From: Serripes groenlandicus
Lineage: Eukaryota; Mollusca; Bivalvia; Cardiida; Cardiidae
Assembly (NCBI GenBank): GCA_031761405.1
Contig: JASEVX010000010.1
Span: 9,396,554-9,460,553, forward strand
Direction of reading: 5' to 3'
DNA length: 64,000 bases
A program made the position numbers and the translations under genes. Positions 12,341 to 24,330 of this stretch are shown piece after piece. Numbering within the stretch: the stretch's first letter is position 1; every line of letters begins with the position of its first letter. Under the pieces are notes generated by a model that worked only from the letters and a program-made list of their open reading frames with translations, was not told the origin of the DNA and did no database searches.

Positions 12341-12821
12341 TAATTATACACACCTCGATCGGCCAGTGTTTACATTATTGCGATAACAGCCGCACTCGAT
12401 TTTATTGATGATCGTTTGTTTGTGTAATTGTCAATTAAAGGACGCTTTGTTTCTTTTTAAAAAAGTTTGATGTCTAATAAAGGCAGAAATTATACGATAA
12501 TGACTTATTAATTATATTCGGTGTTTGCTTTGATAATACAACTAATTGGAGTGAGTGTGATACATTTGAATTGTTGTTTTTGTAAATTGTTATTTACCAA
12601 CACGATTGGAAGATTAATTTTAAGATTGTAGCACATTTTCCGCTGAGTTGGTATTTAAAGATATGCAGCTATGTACCTTTTTCATCAGCTCGCAAAATGG
12701 CTTTATGCCGAAAGGCGAGGTTAATAAAAACCCAATACGACGACGACCTTTTTCATTCCACCTATTATAAATCGTATAGCAGTCACTTTGTTAAAAAAGA
12801 TCTTCAGAATATATTGCCATA

Positions 12822-12966
12822 ATGCCACCTGCTACATCCTTTGTCTGGAAGTATTTCAAACGATGTGCTGATGATAACAAAGTCAAGTGCAGTTTGTGTG
12901 GTATTGAGCTGTCTTGGACTGGTGGAACCAGTAACATGCTCAACCATATTCGACTAAAACAGTGGA
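12822..12966 (+). pseudogene. BED zinc finger remnant of a hAT transposase
   Basis: Begins MPPATSFVWKYFKRC and shows CSLCGIELSWTGGTSNML followed by NHIR, the BED finger pattern C-x2-C...H-x3-5-H at the start of hAT transposases. The last histidine and everything downstream is lost: the frame runs into the right terminal repeat. The rest of the transposase (RNase H core and dimerisation domain) is absent. Confidence 0.75.
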
Positions 12967-13063
12967 TATTTATTGTTTATGAATATATACGGTTAACCGG
13001 GTAACCGGTTACAACATTGTACGAGTAACCGGTTAGTAATATCGGTAACCGTTGCCATCCCTA

Positions 13064-14475
13064 ATTATTATATCATTCTTAGCACTTGCATACACTGATA
13101 TCATTTTTATTATTATGGCACTTCCCTACAGTGGTATCATTTTTATCACTATGTCACTTGCAACACTGATATCATTCGTATCACTTGCATGCACTGATAT
13201 CATTCTTATCACTGCATACACTGATATCATTATTATCACTGCATACACTGATATCAGTCTTATCACTTGCATATTATTATATCATTCTTATCACTATGTC
13301 ACTTGCATACACTGATATCATTCTTAGCATGTGCATCACTGATGTCATTTTAATCACTGCATACATTGATATCATTATTATCACTTGCATACACTTATAT
13401 CAGTCTTATCACTGAATACCCTGATATCATTCTTACCACTTGCATACACTGATATTATTCTTATCACTGCATACACTTCTATCATTCTTATCACTGCATA
13501 CACTGATATCATTCTTATCACTGCATACACTTATATCATTCTTATCACTGCATACACTTCTATCATTATTATCACTGCATAAACTTATATAATTATTATC
13601 ACTGCATACACTTATATCATTCTTATCAATGCATAAACTTATATAATTATTATCACTGCATACACTGATATCATTTGTATCATTTGTATACAATGATATC
13701 ATTCTTATGACTTGCATACACTGATATCAGTCGTATCACTGCATACACTGATATCATTCTTATCAATGCATACCCTGATATCAGTCTTATCACTGCATAC
13801 ACTTATATAATTCTTATCACTACATACACTGATATCATTCTTATCACTGCATACACTTTTATAATTATTATCACTGCATACACTTATATCATTCTTATCA
13901 CTGCATACACATATATCATTTGTATCACTTGCATACACTGATATCATTCTTATCAATGCATATATGTATATCATTCTTATCAATTGCTTATACTGATTCT
14001 TATCACTTTCATACACTGATATCAGTCTTATCACTGCATACACTGATATCAGTCTTATCACTGCATACACAGATATCATTTGTATCACTTGCATACACTG
14101 ATATCATTCTTATCAATGCATATATTTATATCATTATTTTCACTTGCTTATACTGATATTATCAATGCATATACTGATAGCATTCTTAGCACTTGCATAC
14201 ACTGATATCATTCTTATCAATGCATATACTGATATCATTATTATCACTTGCATACACTGATATCAGTCTTATCACTGCATACACTGGTATCATTCTTATC
14301 ACTGCGTACACTGATATCATTCGTATCACTGCATACACTGATATCATTATTATCACTTTCCTACACTGATATCAGTAGTATCACTGCATACACTGATGTC
14401 ATTCTTATCACTTGCATATATAAATTGATATCATTCTTATCAATGTATATACACTGATATCATTCTTATCAATTA
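13064..14475. repeat. Palindromic 27-28 bp satellite, right block
   Basis: Continuation of the left block after the hAT-like insertion, about 50 units with ACTGATATCATTCTTATCAC and TGCATAC. It ends at a transition near 14475, where unique AT-rich DNA begins. Alternating 27- and 28-bp units explain the frame changes along the array. Confidence 0.9.
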
Positions 14476-14965
14476 AATACGTGTATATTTTTTCACGTTT
14501 TAGAATGCTTTTTAGGTTTAGTAAATGAGACTAAGCCAGAAGAACACTGTGAACACATTTACAGTATATATATAAAAGAAAGAAAACACATTAGTGAAAA
14601 ACAAATCACCGGAACGGATAAATGAGCCTACTGTCAACATATGCAATATTTCTACTATTAGATTTTTAAAATAATCACATTAACTTTTGCTCTATAAACA
14701 TTTTCGTATGCTCTTCCAAATTGTAAGCATGAATTCAACATTTATCAGTAATCAGTAAAAGGCGTTTCTATATTGGTGCAGGAAAGTACTCGTACGTGTC
14801 TACGGAGCAAAGCGTTAAGAACGTGCCCTTTGTCGCGTAATAACATCTTTCTCATTTTCAAAAGGAATCGAGCTATCAGTGATACAAACAAGCTTTTGTA
14901 TTTATACGCAAAGTCTGACGTCATGCAGCTCAATATGCTTTACGGACGTAAAAGCTTATACTTAC

Positions 14966-15433
14966 AGTGATCTTTTTCTGGTGAAGAATCTCAATCAACA
15001 TCCGTTCTCCACATTTTGGGAATTCTTGTAATGTCTGTTTAACTGTAATAGTTAGTTCCTCATCGGTAATATCAGCGAATTGGACTTTCCTCAATCCAAA
15101 CATGCGCATACGTCTGTAGACCGTGCTCTCAGAAACACCGAGTAATTGAGCCATTTCATCTATTCTAAATCCTATACTAATAAGAGTTTCTAGACTTTCT
15201 TTTGGTATCTGATACGACGGTGCTCCACCAAAACTACTTTTTTGAGAGATGGGTTTTGTCGACCCATATAAAAGACATGCTGTTCTTAATTTCATAATTT
15301 CATTTCTATCATTAAGTCCTACACAACGCATATCATACAAAGACATTTTGCACACAATATCCGGAGTAATCTTTTCCTTTTTGAATGCATCAATTAGGCG
15401 TTCCAACCCCATCTTTTTCAAAACAGATTCCAT
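14966..15433 (-). CDS. DDE integrase-type protein, exon 1 (N-terminal and DNA-binding part)
   Basis: First coding exon, residues 1-156, starting at the ATG at 15433. Residues 1-58 (MESVLKKMGLERLIDAFKKE onward) look like a SAM-type helical domain. Residues 75-113 (LISIGFRIDEMAQLLGVSES onward, then TVYRRMRMFGL) form a helix-turn-helix typical of transposase DNA binding. The exon ends ...HQKKIT at a strong donor GTAAGTAT. The join to IPRYRLRD in exon 2 is in phase. An additional upstream exon cannot be excluded. The 63-bp minisatellite begins about 100 bp upstream, in the presumed promoter. Confidence 0.75.
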
Positions 15434-15529
15434 CTTGGATTGTGGTCACGCATCATTAAAAGTTCGTCAACAACATAACGTCTAGTGAAGATAATCACAT
15501 ACTCATTTAACATGATGGTACAGTCAGAG

Positions 15530-17515
15530 AACAACATTAACGTTTGACATAAAAACACGTCTTATTGACAAGATACCATGACGCTTTGACATAATAACAC
15601 GCCACATTGACATAATACCATTAATGTTTGAAATGATAGTATGACGTTTTAACATAATAACAAGTCATATTGACAAGATAGCTTGAAACTTTGACATAAT
15701 AACATGATCGTTTAACATAATACCACGTCACATTGACAAGATATCATGGCTTTTTGACATAATAACATGACCGTTTCACATAATACCATGTAGTCTTGAC
15801 AAGATACCATGCCCGTTTGACATAATAACACACCATCTTGACAAGATACCATGACGCTTTGACATAATAACACTTCATCTTGACAAGATACCATGACGTT
15901 TTGACATAATAACACGTCATATTTACAAGATAGCATGGAACTTTGACATAATAAGATGAGCGTTTGACATAACAACAAGTAATATTGACAAGATACCATG
16001 GCAATTTGACATAATAACATGAGTGTTTGACATAATAACATGTCATATTGACAAGATACCATGCACGTTTGACATAATAACACGTCATATTGACAAGATA
16101 GTATGAAACTTTGACATAATAACATGAGGGTTTGACATAATAACACGTCATATTGACAAGATATCATGACACTTTGACATAATAACATGAGGGTTTGACA
16201 TATTAACACCTCATATTGACAAGATATCATGACACTTTGACATAATAACATGACGGTTTGACATAATAACACGTCATATTGACAAGATAGCATGACACTT
16301 TGACATAATAACATGGGGGTTTGACATAATAACACGTCATATTGACAAGATATCATGACACTTTGACATAATAACATGAGGGTTTGACATAATAACACGT
16401 CAAATTGACAAGATATCATGACACTTTAACATAATAACATGAGGGTTTGACATAATGACACGTCATATTGACAAGATAGCATGACACTTTGACATAATAA
16501 CATGAGCGTTTGACATAATAACACGTGATATTGACAAGATAGTATGGCACTTTGACAAAATAACAGAAGCGTTTGACATAATAATACGTCATATTGACAA
16601 GATATCATGATACTTTGACATAATAACATGAGGGTTTGACATAATGACACGTCATATTGACAAGATAGCATGACACTTTGACATAATAACATGAGGGTTT
16701 GACATAATAACACGTCATATTGACAAGATATCATGACACTTTGACATAATAACATGAGGGTTTGACATAATAACACGTCAAATTGACAAGATATCATGAC
16801 ACTTTAACATAATAACATGAGGGTTTGACATAATGACACGTCATATTGACAAGATAGCATGACACTTTGACATAATAACATGAGCGTTTGACATAATAAC
16901 ACGTGATATTGACAAGATAGTATGGCACTTTGACAAAATAACAGAAGCGTTTGACATAATAATACGTCATATTGACAAGATATCATGATACTTTGACATA
17001 ATAACATGAGGGTTTGACATAATGACACGTCATATTGACAAGATAGCATGACACTTTGACATAATAACATGAGGGTTTGACATAATAACACGTCATATTG
17101 ACAAGATAGTATGGCAATTTGACATAATAACAGAAGCGTTTGACATAATAATACGTTATATTGACACCACCAGTGTTTGACATAATAACACGTCTAATTG
17201 ACAAGATAACATGACATTGTGACATAATGACATGATCGTTTGACATAATCACACGTCATATTGACAAGATAACATAGCATTTTAACATAATAGGATGAGC
17301 GTTTGACATAATAACACGTTACATTGACAAGATACCATGACAGTTTGACATAATAACACGTCATATTGACAAAATCACATGAGCGATTGACATAATAACA
17401 CCTCATGTTGACAAGATACCATGACACTTTGACATAATAACATGAACGTTTGACATAATAACATGTTATATTGACAAGATAGCATGGCACTTTAACAAAA
17501 TAACATGAGATGTCT
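15530..17515. repeat. 63-bp minisatellite with 378-bp higher-order repeat
   Basis: Units of about 63 bp made of TTTGACATAATAACACGTCA, TATTGACAAGATATCATGAC and ACTTTGACATAATAACATGA. The unit is divisible by three, giving a minus-strand open frame of 235 codons (16419-15712) built from a 21-residue repeat rich in Cys and Gln. It is a by-product, not a gene. A block of six units (378 bp) is duplicated nearly exactly: the rare variant ACTTTAACATAATAACATGA recurs at 16423 and 16801. Confidence 0.93.
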
Positions 17516-18485
17516 CAACATAAGACAGCTACGGCGTTCCATATATTGATTTGTAAAACATCTTGGACAGTATCTGTCTTTTCTGCTCTTCAATTAAAAG
17601 TTATCTGCATTAAATTAGTTTGGATAAACACATACTTAATGTTACAATGGTATATCTTTAAACAAGTGTGGCTTCTATAACATGATTTATATAAACACTA
17701 CATCAATGTATATTGATTTGTAAAACATCTTGGACAGTATCTGTCTTTTCTGCTCTTCAAAATAATTCCAGGTGAGATATCTGCCGCCATCGTGGCCCTC
17801 GTGTTTTGAATATGTTTAACGTAGATGGCAGATTCACCAATCAAACGAGTTACCATTCTAACTCTAACACCAAGTTCACGAAATGTAACACACTATTTAA
17901 GTGACTAAACCATTATGATTAAGCGAATCTGGTAATGTGTTACTTTGAAAAATAGAATAGTCTTTAAACCAGGGACACTATATTACTGTTATATATTTTG
18001 AAACAGGCATTTAATTATTGTGTAACTCAAAAATGATTTCAGATATGTCACAGAAAACTGTGGAAATAAGATAATGTTAGTTTTCTGTGACTTCCCAAAT
18101 CATCTGTTTTCCATAAACAGCATTTATATTTATATTACTTTTAAAAACACTAGATAAGCATACTTATTGTGTATACATTGTATATATATATGCCTCATTG
18201 AACTGAGTGTGTTTTTATAACAGTTATGTACATTTTATCTCACCACGGTTTATATATAACACCCAACCTTTAAATAGGTATAATAAATTGTGTTTTCGAT
18301 TCTTATCGTTATGATGTACTTGAACGGGTCCATTTTTAAAATCCTGAAATCTTGGAGAAAAGTATAATTCGTGAGTGTGTGCTCTTGTGTAACATGTTTG
18401 TGGTTAATCCCAAACCCATTCAGCTTCTTTAGAAAAATCGATTTGAACCTTTTGTTACATGTATTTCTAGTAGTAGTAGTAGTAG
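17516..18485. other. Non-coding, with a 50-bp direct repeat
   Basis: TATTGATTTGTAAAACATCT followed by TGGACAGTATCTGTCTTTTC occurs at 17541-17592 and again at 17708-17760. A modular-element right end (GGTGAGATATCTGCCGCCAT then CGTGGCCCTCGTG) lies at 17771-17803. The rest is AT-rich without coding signal. A TAG trinucleotide run lies at 18468-18485. Confidence 0.6.
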
Positions 18486-20234
18486 TACAGTACAGCTCAA
18501 GGTTTTTTTCCCAAAAACCCTCACCCCGGGGTTACGGGGGGCATCGATAAAATGATAAACCGCCGGCGTTAAGTCGCTCTCCCGGCTTAACCCTGCGTTT
18601 TCCAGGTATTTCAGATATGTGCCCGCTGGAGAGGGATTGCAGACTTCCCTCCGCAGAAAATGTTAAATGGGAGTGGCCTATATTTCTTCCGCGGAGCCGC
18701 CGCGAATCCCTCGCAGAAAAATGCGAATGGGTGTGTTTTAATTTTATCCGATTATACATTATGTTAACTATTCTATATTGTTTACTCTGCTTCCCAAATA
18801 GTTAATTTTGCAGCCATATGCATCACGAGCGATTGTTTACTTTTCAAAATAATTGCTCGCCAGATTGATTATTCTGCATGGCGAGTGTTAATAAAAAAAT
18901 ATCAATATATTGCAATTTAGTTTCAATAATAATTACGTTCTTTCTCAAGCTCCTCGAGATTAAATTTTTTAGATGACGTTCCCTCTTTTCATTGGCTTTT
19001 AATTTGTGTTACTATATTTCATATTGTAACCCATTTCCATTAATCCGAACCAGAAGTCTGTAAACGCATCTGCAGGAGTCGATTTATGATGTAATTACGG
19101 ACGGAAGAGAGAACACTGAAAAGGGAGCGACTTCTACGTCTCTTAAAATATGACCCCCTACTCAAATCTACATGTATACTGCTAATTTTCAGGTCATTAC
19201 ATGTTTCCTCGGATATTAGCAAACCAATGGCTAAATCAAATAATGACAATTGAGTCAGATCAGATAAATCACTGTTACTAAATGTACCATGTACACTGTA
19301 GTGTAGACCTGGATTTGTATGCGCATATATGTGCAAACTGGACTCATCATGTATATATATATGTTTAATATGCTTAAACAAAGATCAAAACAAAGAAACA
19401 CTGGAACAGTCGCTAAAATACCTTACTTGAATACTTTGAACATCGAGTTGTCTGAGCTCTATTGCGATGAAATCTGCATGTGCATATTACAAACATTTAT
19501 AATCAAATTCATTGTTCTACAGCATAATTTAGAAATAAAGCCTTACCTTTGAGAATGATAATCCTATTTTTACATTCATTTACTATTAAGATCAACACGA
19601 TTATGATAAATCCATTAACAAATTTATATTCGTTTACCAAATCAAACAAAAATCGCTTTGTAAACGACACTACATTGAAGAAAAATGAATCGCAAAACAA
19701 ATTTCTTTTCAATATAAACATTATTGTTTGCGAGTAAAGGGTGTAGCACTACAGATGAAAAACGTGTGATATATTTTGTGTTGGTTGTCAGGCTGATTGA
19801 AAGACGGTGACTTGCATATAGATCACAGGGCATTGTTTTTATTGACCCGACTAACCAGCTGGTAATCTGACAGTTTGTTTCGTCGTTTAAATAACATCGT
19901 TTTTTGCAAGCAAATTACATACATATATACATACATTTTATAAGATTCGGCTTAAAACTTGCATTTTGCTATTTTCAATAGAAATATGTAAAAGAAATTT
20001 ATCTATATCCCCTACAAAACACAAAAGATATTAGAACAATGTAAAACGACAACATAACGTATATATGATCGAAGTTCTATATAATTTGTTTTTAGCGTAG
20101 GCAGTGAAGTGTAGATCGAAACCACTATGCGTATTCACGCAGGCAAATCTAGAAATTCCTTCGAACTATGTACATTGGATAGCATGAATGTGCGTGCTGA
20201 TCTCTATATATACATTTAGCAAATGCCATAACGT

Positions 20235-20352
20235 TGGGTGCCCTTAATCATGATTGTCTGCAGTGTCCCGAAGAAAGCTAGGAAACACATGAGTATCAGA
20301 ACTGGCCGCCGTGATATGACTGAATAGTGTACAAACGGCGTTAAGCTTTTCT
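20235..20352 (+). repeat. SINE tail fragment
   Basis: GAAAGCTAGGAAACACATGA, then GAACTGGCCGCCGTGATATG and ACAAACGGCGTTAAG match the 3' half of the SINE family seen complete at 21094 and 39570. It is truncated at the 5' side. Confidence 0.65.
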
Positions 20353-21093
20353 TACTGTAATGCGATTAATTAAATCCTGCACAGGCAAGAACAAATAAAA
20401 CATGCACAAAGCAACCGCTGTACACTAGTTCAGAGCGAGTGTATGAGAAAAGGAACAAGCTATATTAAGTGTATGTTAAGATTGTCTTGTGAACCTGGTC
20501 AGAGTAATCAATCAGAATCTACAAAAGTTGACAGTTTCGTCTAACAATATTGTAAGTTATATATGAGCAGTGTGCATCCCTGTTCTGGATCTAAACTTTT
20601 CACAAAAGCCAACTTTTAACTTGTGACATGCACAAGCTCATAATATCCTCATCTTTTAGTTGTGTCTAGTGTCTTTGGGTATTGTTGATTTGACATCAAA
20701 GTTATTTTTGCATTAAATAAGGAATCAACGTTTCTGTTAATGTTGTGTTTTTGCCATTTATGACTGTATAACAGGTTGCAACAGGTTGCTGGTGTACATA
20801 CACTATACTGTTCGAAGTGGCATCAATATCCCCTAACACGCCTCATTTATAGGTTATATTTTGTACCTGTGCATAGTGGACGTTTAGATTTGCATACAGT
20901 TAAATAAAACATCATGGAAAAAGCTGGTGTATCTTAAAATTGCCATCTGATACGTCGACTATCGTAAACAGATCCAAGTTACATCATAAAGCTCAATGAA
21001 TATGTATACTTGATATACATGTATGCAGCAGACGACATATAAAATATCTACGCAAAACGTAGTGATATTACAATAAATAGAAGCTTAATTATT

Positions 21094-21355
21094 GAGCCCC
21101 GATAACTCAGTCGGTAGCGACGCAGGCTGTTAATCCAAGGGTTGTGAGTTCGAATACCAGCTCCGCCAACATTCTCGAAGTTTGACGAAACGGCACTCGT
21201 GTTTCACCAATGGGCTAACAGTCAATTTGGAGAAGCAGCCAGCTACTTTTGATGTATGTTTTAAGTAGAACTGGTAGCTTAAGTACGTCAACTGGCACGC
21301 GTGATATACTGAACAATAGTTGAAAACCGCGTTAAGCCCCAATGAATGAATCAAT
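21094..21355 (+). repeat. tRNA-derived SINE, near full length
   Basis: Head GCCCCGATAACTCAGTCGGT has a pol III A-box form and GTTGTGAGTTCGAATACCAG a B-box form. A conserved body follows (TTTGACGAAACGGCACTCGT, AGAAGCAGCCAGC). The tail AAACCGCGTTAAGCCCCAAT ends in a short AATGAATC repeat. Same family as 27576, 28565 and 39570. Not a functional tRNA gene: no clean acceptor stem. Confidence 0.8.
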
Positions 21356-21894
21356 ATTGAATAAAGTTGAAAACATGAGAAATTTTACATTTTGTCACAA
21401 TGTTTTCATAAGTCATCTGCTGTAGAGGCGTCGACAGCGTCTGTATGTGGTAAAAGGGCACAATAGTTTCCCGGCATACCAAACACTTTAAAAATAGTAT
21501 TAATGGGTTCCATCCTACGCGCTAATAGATGCGGTAAAATATATGTTATCGTGTCAGGGTAAATAAAATCGTGAGTATTGGTAACTTAACAATACAATAC
21601 CATGATCTAACTGAAATACAGTTGAAAGTCATCTACGGAAAGTCTGGGTAAAGGGTTGACATGTGTTGTAATAAACAGCCACTTTATCTTAATCCGTATT
21701 ACAGAGTGGTATATCTCATAAGTAGGTTGGTTAGTCAGCGAGACAATATTATATGTATAAAGATAATTCCTGAAAAACAAGTGCATTTTTATTAACTGTG
21801 CATCATTAAACATCGTGTAAAAGAGTGACTTAAAATAAATGATTTTTAAAATATCTGCCGTTCTGAACTATATTTACATTTCATTTTCAATTCA

Positions 21895-22085
21895 TAGATC
21901 GCGTCATTCGTCTTCCACCAGTGGGCTAAGTCTATGTCGAAACGCAGCCAGTTGTTTGGGAAGATTGTTGTGTGGAGTACTGGTGTGAGAAAACCAGGAA
22001 ATGCATGAGTAGGAGAACTGGCCGCCGTGATATAACGGAGAAATTGTTAAAAATGGCGTTAAACCCCAATCAATCAATCAATTCA
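21895..22085 (+). repeat. 5'-truncated copy of the same SINE family
   Basis: GTCATTCGTCTTCCACCAGT, then GAACTGGCCGCCGTGATATA and AATGGCGTTAAACCCCAATC with an AATC repeat tail. The tRNA-like head is missing. Confidence 0.75.
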
Positions 22086-24044
22086 TAGATCATTGTCCTG
22101 TAATATGGTCACATCATGGTCCTATCTACTTAACTGTTTACAACCTATTTAAAAAGGCTAATACAAAACAGAAGGTGACTTCGGAAGCTAAGGGATGATT
22201 CCACCGGCATAGGGAATGTGGGACTAACCTTAACACGACTTTATTTCGGTCCGGGAAATATAAGATGGGAGAGTAGTTGGTTCGGTGGCGGGGTGAAGAT
22301 TAAGGAGGAACTAGACTCGGTAAGGAAGACATCAGCAGAAGATATGTCAAAGCCTTTTACCCCGCTGCAGGTAAAACATTTGTTTGAGAAGACACCATCG
22401 TGAGCCGCACAAACTAGGGACTAAGACGAAAAGATGACACAGAAGGTGCTTCTAAGAAAAGACCAGAGGAGGAAAAAATAAGTGTAATTCCACTCTTTAG
22501 CACTATGTACTATTGAATCAAGTGGCGGACGGGACTTAAGGGGTTAACTTGATGAGATCATTACACGATCTGCTAACAAGCGCTCATCTTTTTATTTTTT
22601 ATTTAATCCCCCTTTCCAATATATGATAAATCCGCAGCAGACGACATTCAAAACGTCTACATATAATACAGAAACATATATCAAAAACTTAAAGATCTAT
22701 TATGGACTTGAGATGAAAACATTTAACAAATTGAGAACTTGATCATGACGGGTTTTGTTAATACATGTTTCACGTCACGCCAAAACCGACCTTCAGATAT
22801 ATTGACATAAATAGAATTTTCAATAAAAAACGTACGTTTATAGTTAGTGTTTGGTCATAACCGTTCTCGTGAGGCTTGTAAGCCTAGATGCATGTAGTAA
22901 GACGGTTACATCATGATTTTATTGCGCGTATGCGAATGGTGATTTTTTTTTTCTGAATTACATTACATGCACATCCTTTACAACTAAGTTGTATTATGCC
23001 ACTGAGAGGAAGGCTATTCTTATTAACCATTTTCCACATGCAACAAATCAGCAGTAGTCAATTTGCAAACTTATAGGCAAACATATGGAAACTTTATAAA
23101 CGAAAGTACAATTATTGAATAAGATTGAAACTATAGCGACAATTTCGTCTTTTGTCACAATGTTTCCAAATCGTCTTCTGTAGCTGCGTAAGAAAGCGTC
23201 TGCATGTGAGAAAGGGGAAAAATATATACGACAACACAGAATTGAACTTCCTCATCTTTCCAGTCAATGTTGGGTATAAGTTTCCATATTCAAAACCGCA
23301 CCAAATGCGAGTATTGTGAAATAAACATTGCGATTCTCATTAACAAGCGTCCAGTTGTCATTTTATTTCTTGTCTGACTTATCGACCAGAAAACAGATCC
23401 GTCAATCAAAGATTCGCCTATATTAATAGGAGAGGACATATGACACCGGGTGGTAGAATTGATTTGTGAATATATGATACATGAATGCTTCATGCATATA
23501 AATCAATCGTTGCTTATATAGGGACATTGTGTAAAGAGGAGAACTGGTCAAATAGGCGGCTTCTCTTCTCTTCTTGTCACATTGTTATTGTTGTAACTGT
23601 CTATTTTCTTTTCAATTTTCAAATTTCTCCAAGCGAAGATGTTGACGGCGGTTAAAGGCAAACGTATGAAAACATTACTTATATTTCGCCACCAGGAACT
23701 TTGTAAATATGTTTATTTTCTCTGTTGTGTTACTGTCAGTCAGCAGTGTATATAACATGTATCCTCATGGGCTGGAAGCCTAAAGGAATTTGAATGAATA
23801 AACTTATCAAATTTCATAAAGCCGACAGCATATGTGATTAACCATAACATAATAATACCAAACAACTCTGATTGTCGACATGTTTTTAACACCTATTAAT
23901 TGAAAGTAATAATTGACGTTCACTTGTTTTGATCGCATTACAGATGGGCTAATGTTACATGTCGCGTCTGGCTTACTGAATAGGATATCCCCATTGATTT
24001 TACTCCAATAGAGTGATGTTGTGTATTAACTACCGTTTGATAAA
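22086..24044. other. No gene recognised
   Basis: Mostly AT-rich interior of the candidate 5.8-kb element. 22190-22440 is less AT-rich and contains a 61-codon frame (22218-22403) that I do not recognise. A piece near 23140-23230 (TTTTGTCACAATGTTTCCAA ... GTGAGAAAGGGGAAA) resembles one arm of the TTAA-type MITE family seen at 46572. No splice-supported exon was found. Confidence 0.4.
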
Positions 24045-24285
24045 TGATGAAATTCCGCGGGACCGCGGGGTTATTGTAGGGGAAACCCCGCATACAGATG
24101 AGCGGGAACGCCGTGGGGCTGTCTTAATCACAGCTGTCAATCATCGTGACGTCATAAATCGTTATCGGATTTCCCTCCGCGGACTTAATAGTTGAATGAT
24201 CAAACCCCGCGGGACCGCCGGGTTATTGTAGGGGAAACCGTGCGTACAGGTGAGCGGGAACGCGGTGGGGCTGCCTTATCAGCCC
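24045..24285. repeat. GC-rich 154-bp direct repeat
   Basis: Two copies of CGCGGGACCGCGGGGTTATT, then GTAGGGGAAAC and GAGCGGGAACGCCGTGGGGC, start near 24057 and 24211. GC content far exceeds the surroundings. It is subterminal to the right inverted repeat of the candidate 5.8-kb element. Confidence 0.7.
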
Positions 24286-24330
24286 GCGGGGGTGAGGGTT
24301 TTTGGGAAAAACCCCTTGAGCTGTACTGTA

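Larger units (their letters stand above)
11877..13063. mobile_element. hAT-like DNA transposon, non-autonomous, with exact 8-bp target duplication
   Basis: Terminal inverted repeats TAGGGATGGCAACG (11877-11890) and CGTTGCCATCCCTA (13050-13063), extended by subterminal GGTTAACCGG-rich sequence on both sides. Flanked by the identical 8-bp direct repeat ATTATTAT at 11869-11876 and 13064-13071. An 8-bp duplication and a YAGGGATGGC-type end are diagnostic of the hAT superfamily. The 1187-bp element lies inside the palindromic satellite. It keeps only a BED zinc finger start of the transposase and has a LINE fragment inside. Confidence 0.85.
10497..14965 (-). other. Intron of the integrase gene, filled with satellite DNA
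   Basis: Bounded on the minus strand by a GTAAGTAT donor (14965 downwards) and a TGTAG acceptor (10497). About 3.8 kb of the 4.5-kb intron is a palindromic 27-28 bp satellite plus a hAT-like insertion and a SINE-like piece. 14476-14965 is non-repetitive with no other gene seen. Confidence 0.7.
18486..24330. mobile_element. Candidate 5.8-kb DNA element with 45-bp inverted ends
   Basis: The left end (18486-18531) starts TACAGTACAGCTCAAGG, then poly-T and CCCAAAAACCCTCACCCC. The right end (24286-24330) is its reverse complement with only two or three mismatches. Both ends abut AGTAGTAG, compatible with an 8-bp target duplication, although the flanks are a TAG repeat so this is weak. GC-rich subterminal blocks lie inside both ends. 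No transposase frame is recognised; open frames such as 19381-19040 on the minus strand (113 codons) resemble nothing known to me. Contains SINEs at 20235, 21094 and 21895, so it is old. Two separate copies of a small element in opposite orientation is the alternative. Confidence 0.5.

Noticed and set aside
11433..14457. Several 60-129 codon frames on both strands
   Set aside because: Periodic translation of the 27-28 bp palindromic satellite.
10690..14475. CRISPR-like array (regular short repeats)
   Set aside because: There are no unique spacers; the whole unit repeats, and the DNA is clearly from an animal.
15712..17490. Long minus-strand open frames of 89-235 codons with Cys-rich repeats
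   Set aside because: They are products of a 63-bp minisatellite whose length is divisible by three; two frames are open through the same units and no start or splice context supports a gene.
19040..19381. 113-codon minus-strand frame as a gene
   Set aside because: No recognisable motif, no splice or promoter support and no homologue I can recall; kept only as a note in the 5.8-kb candidate element.
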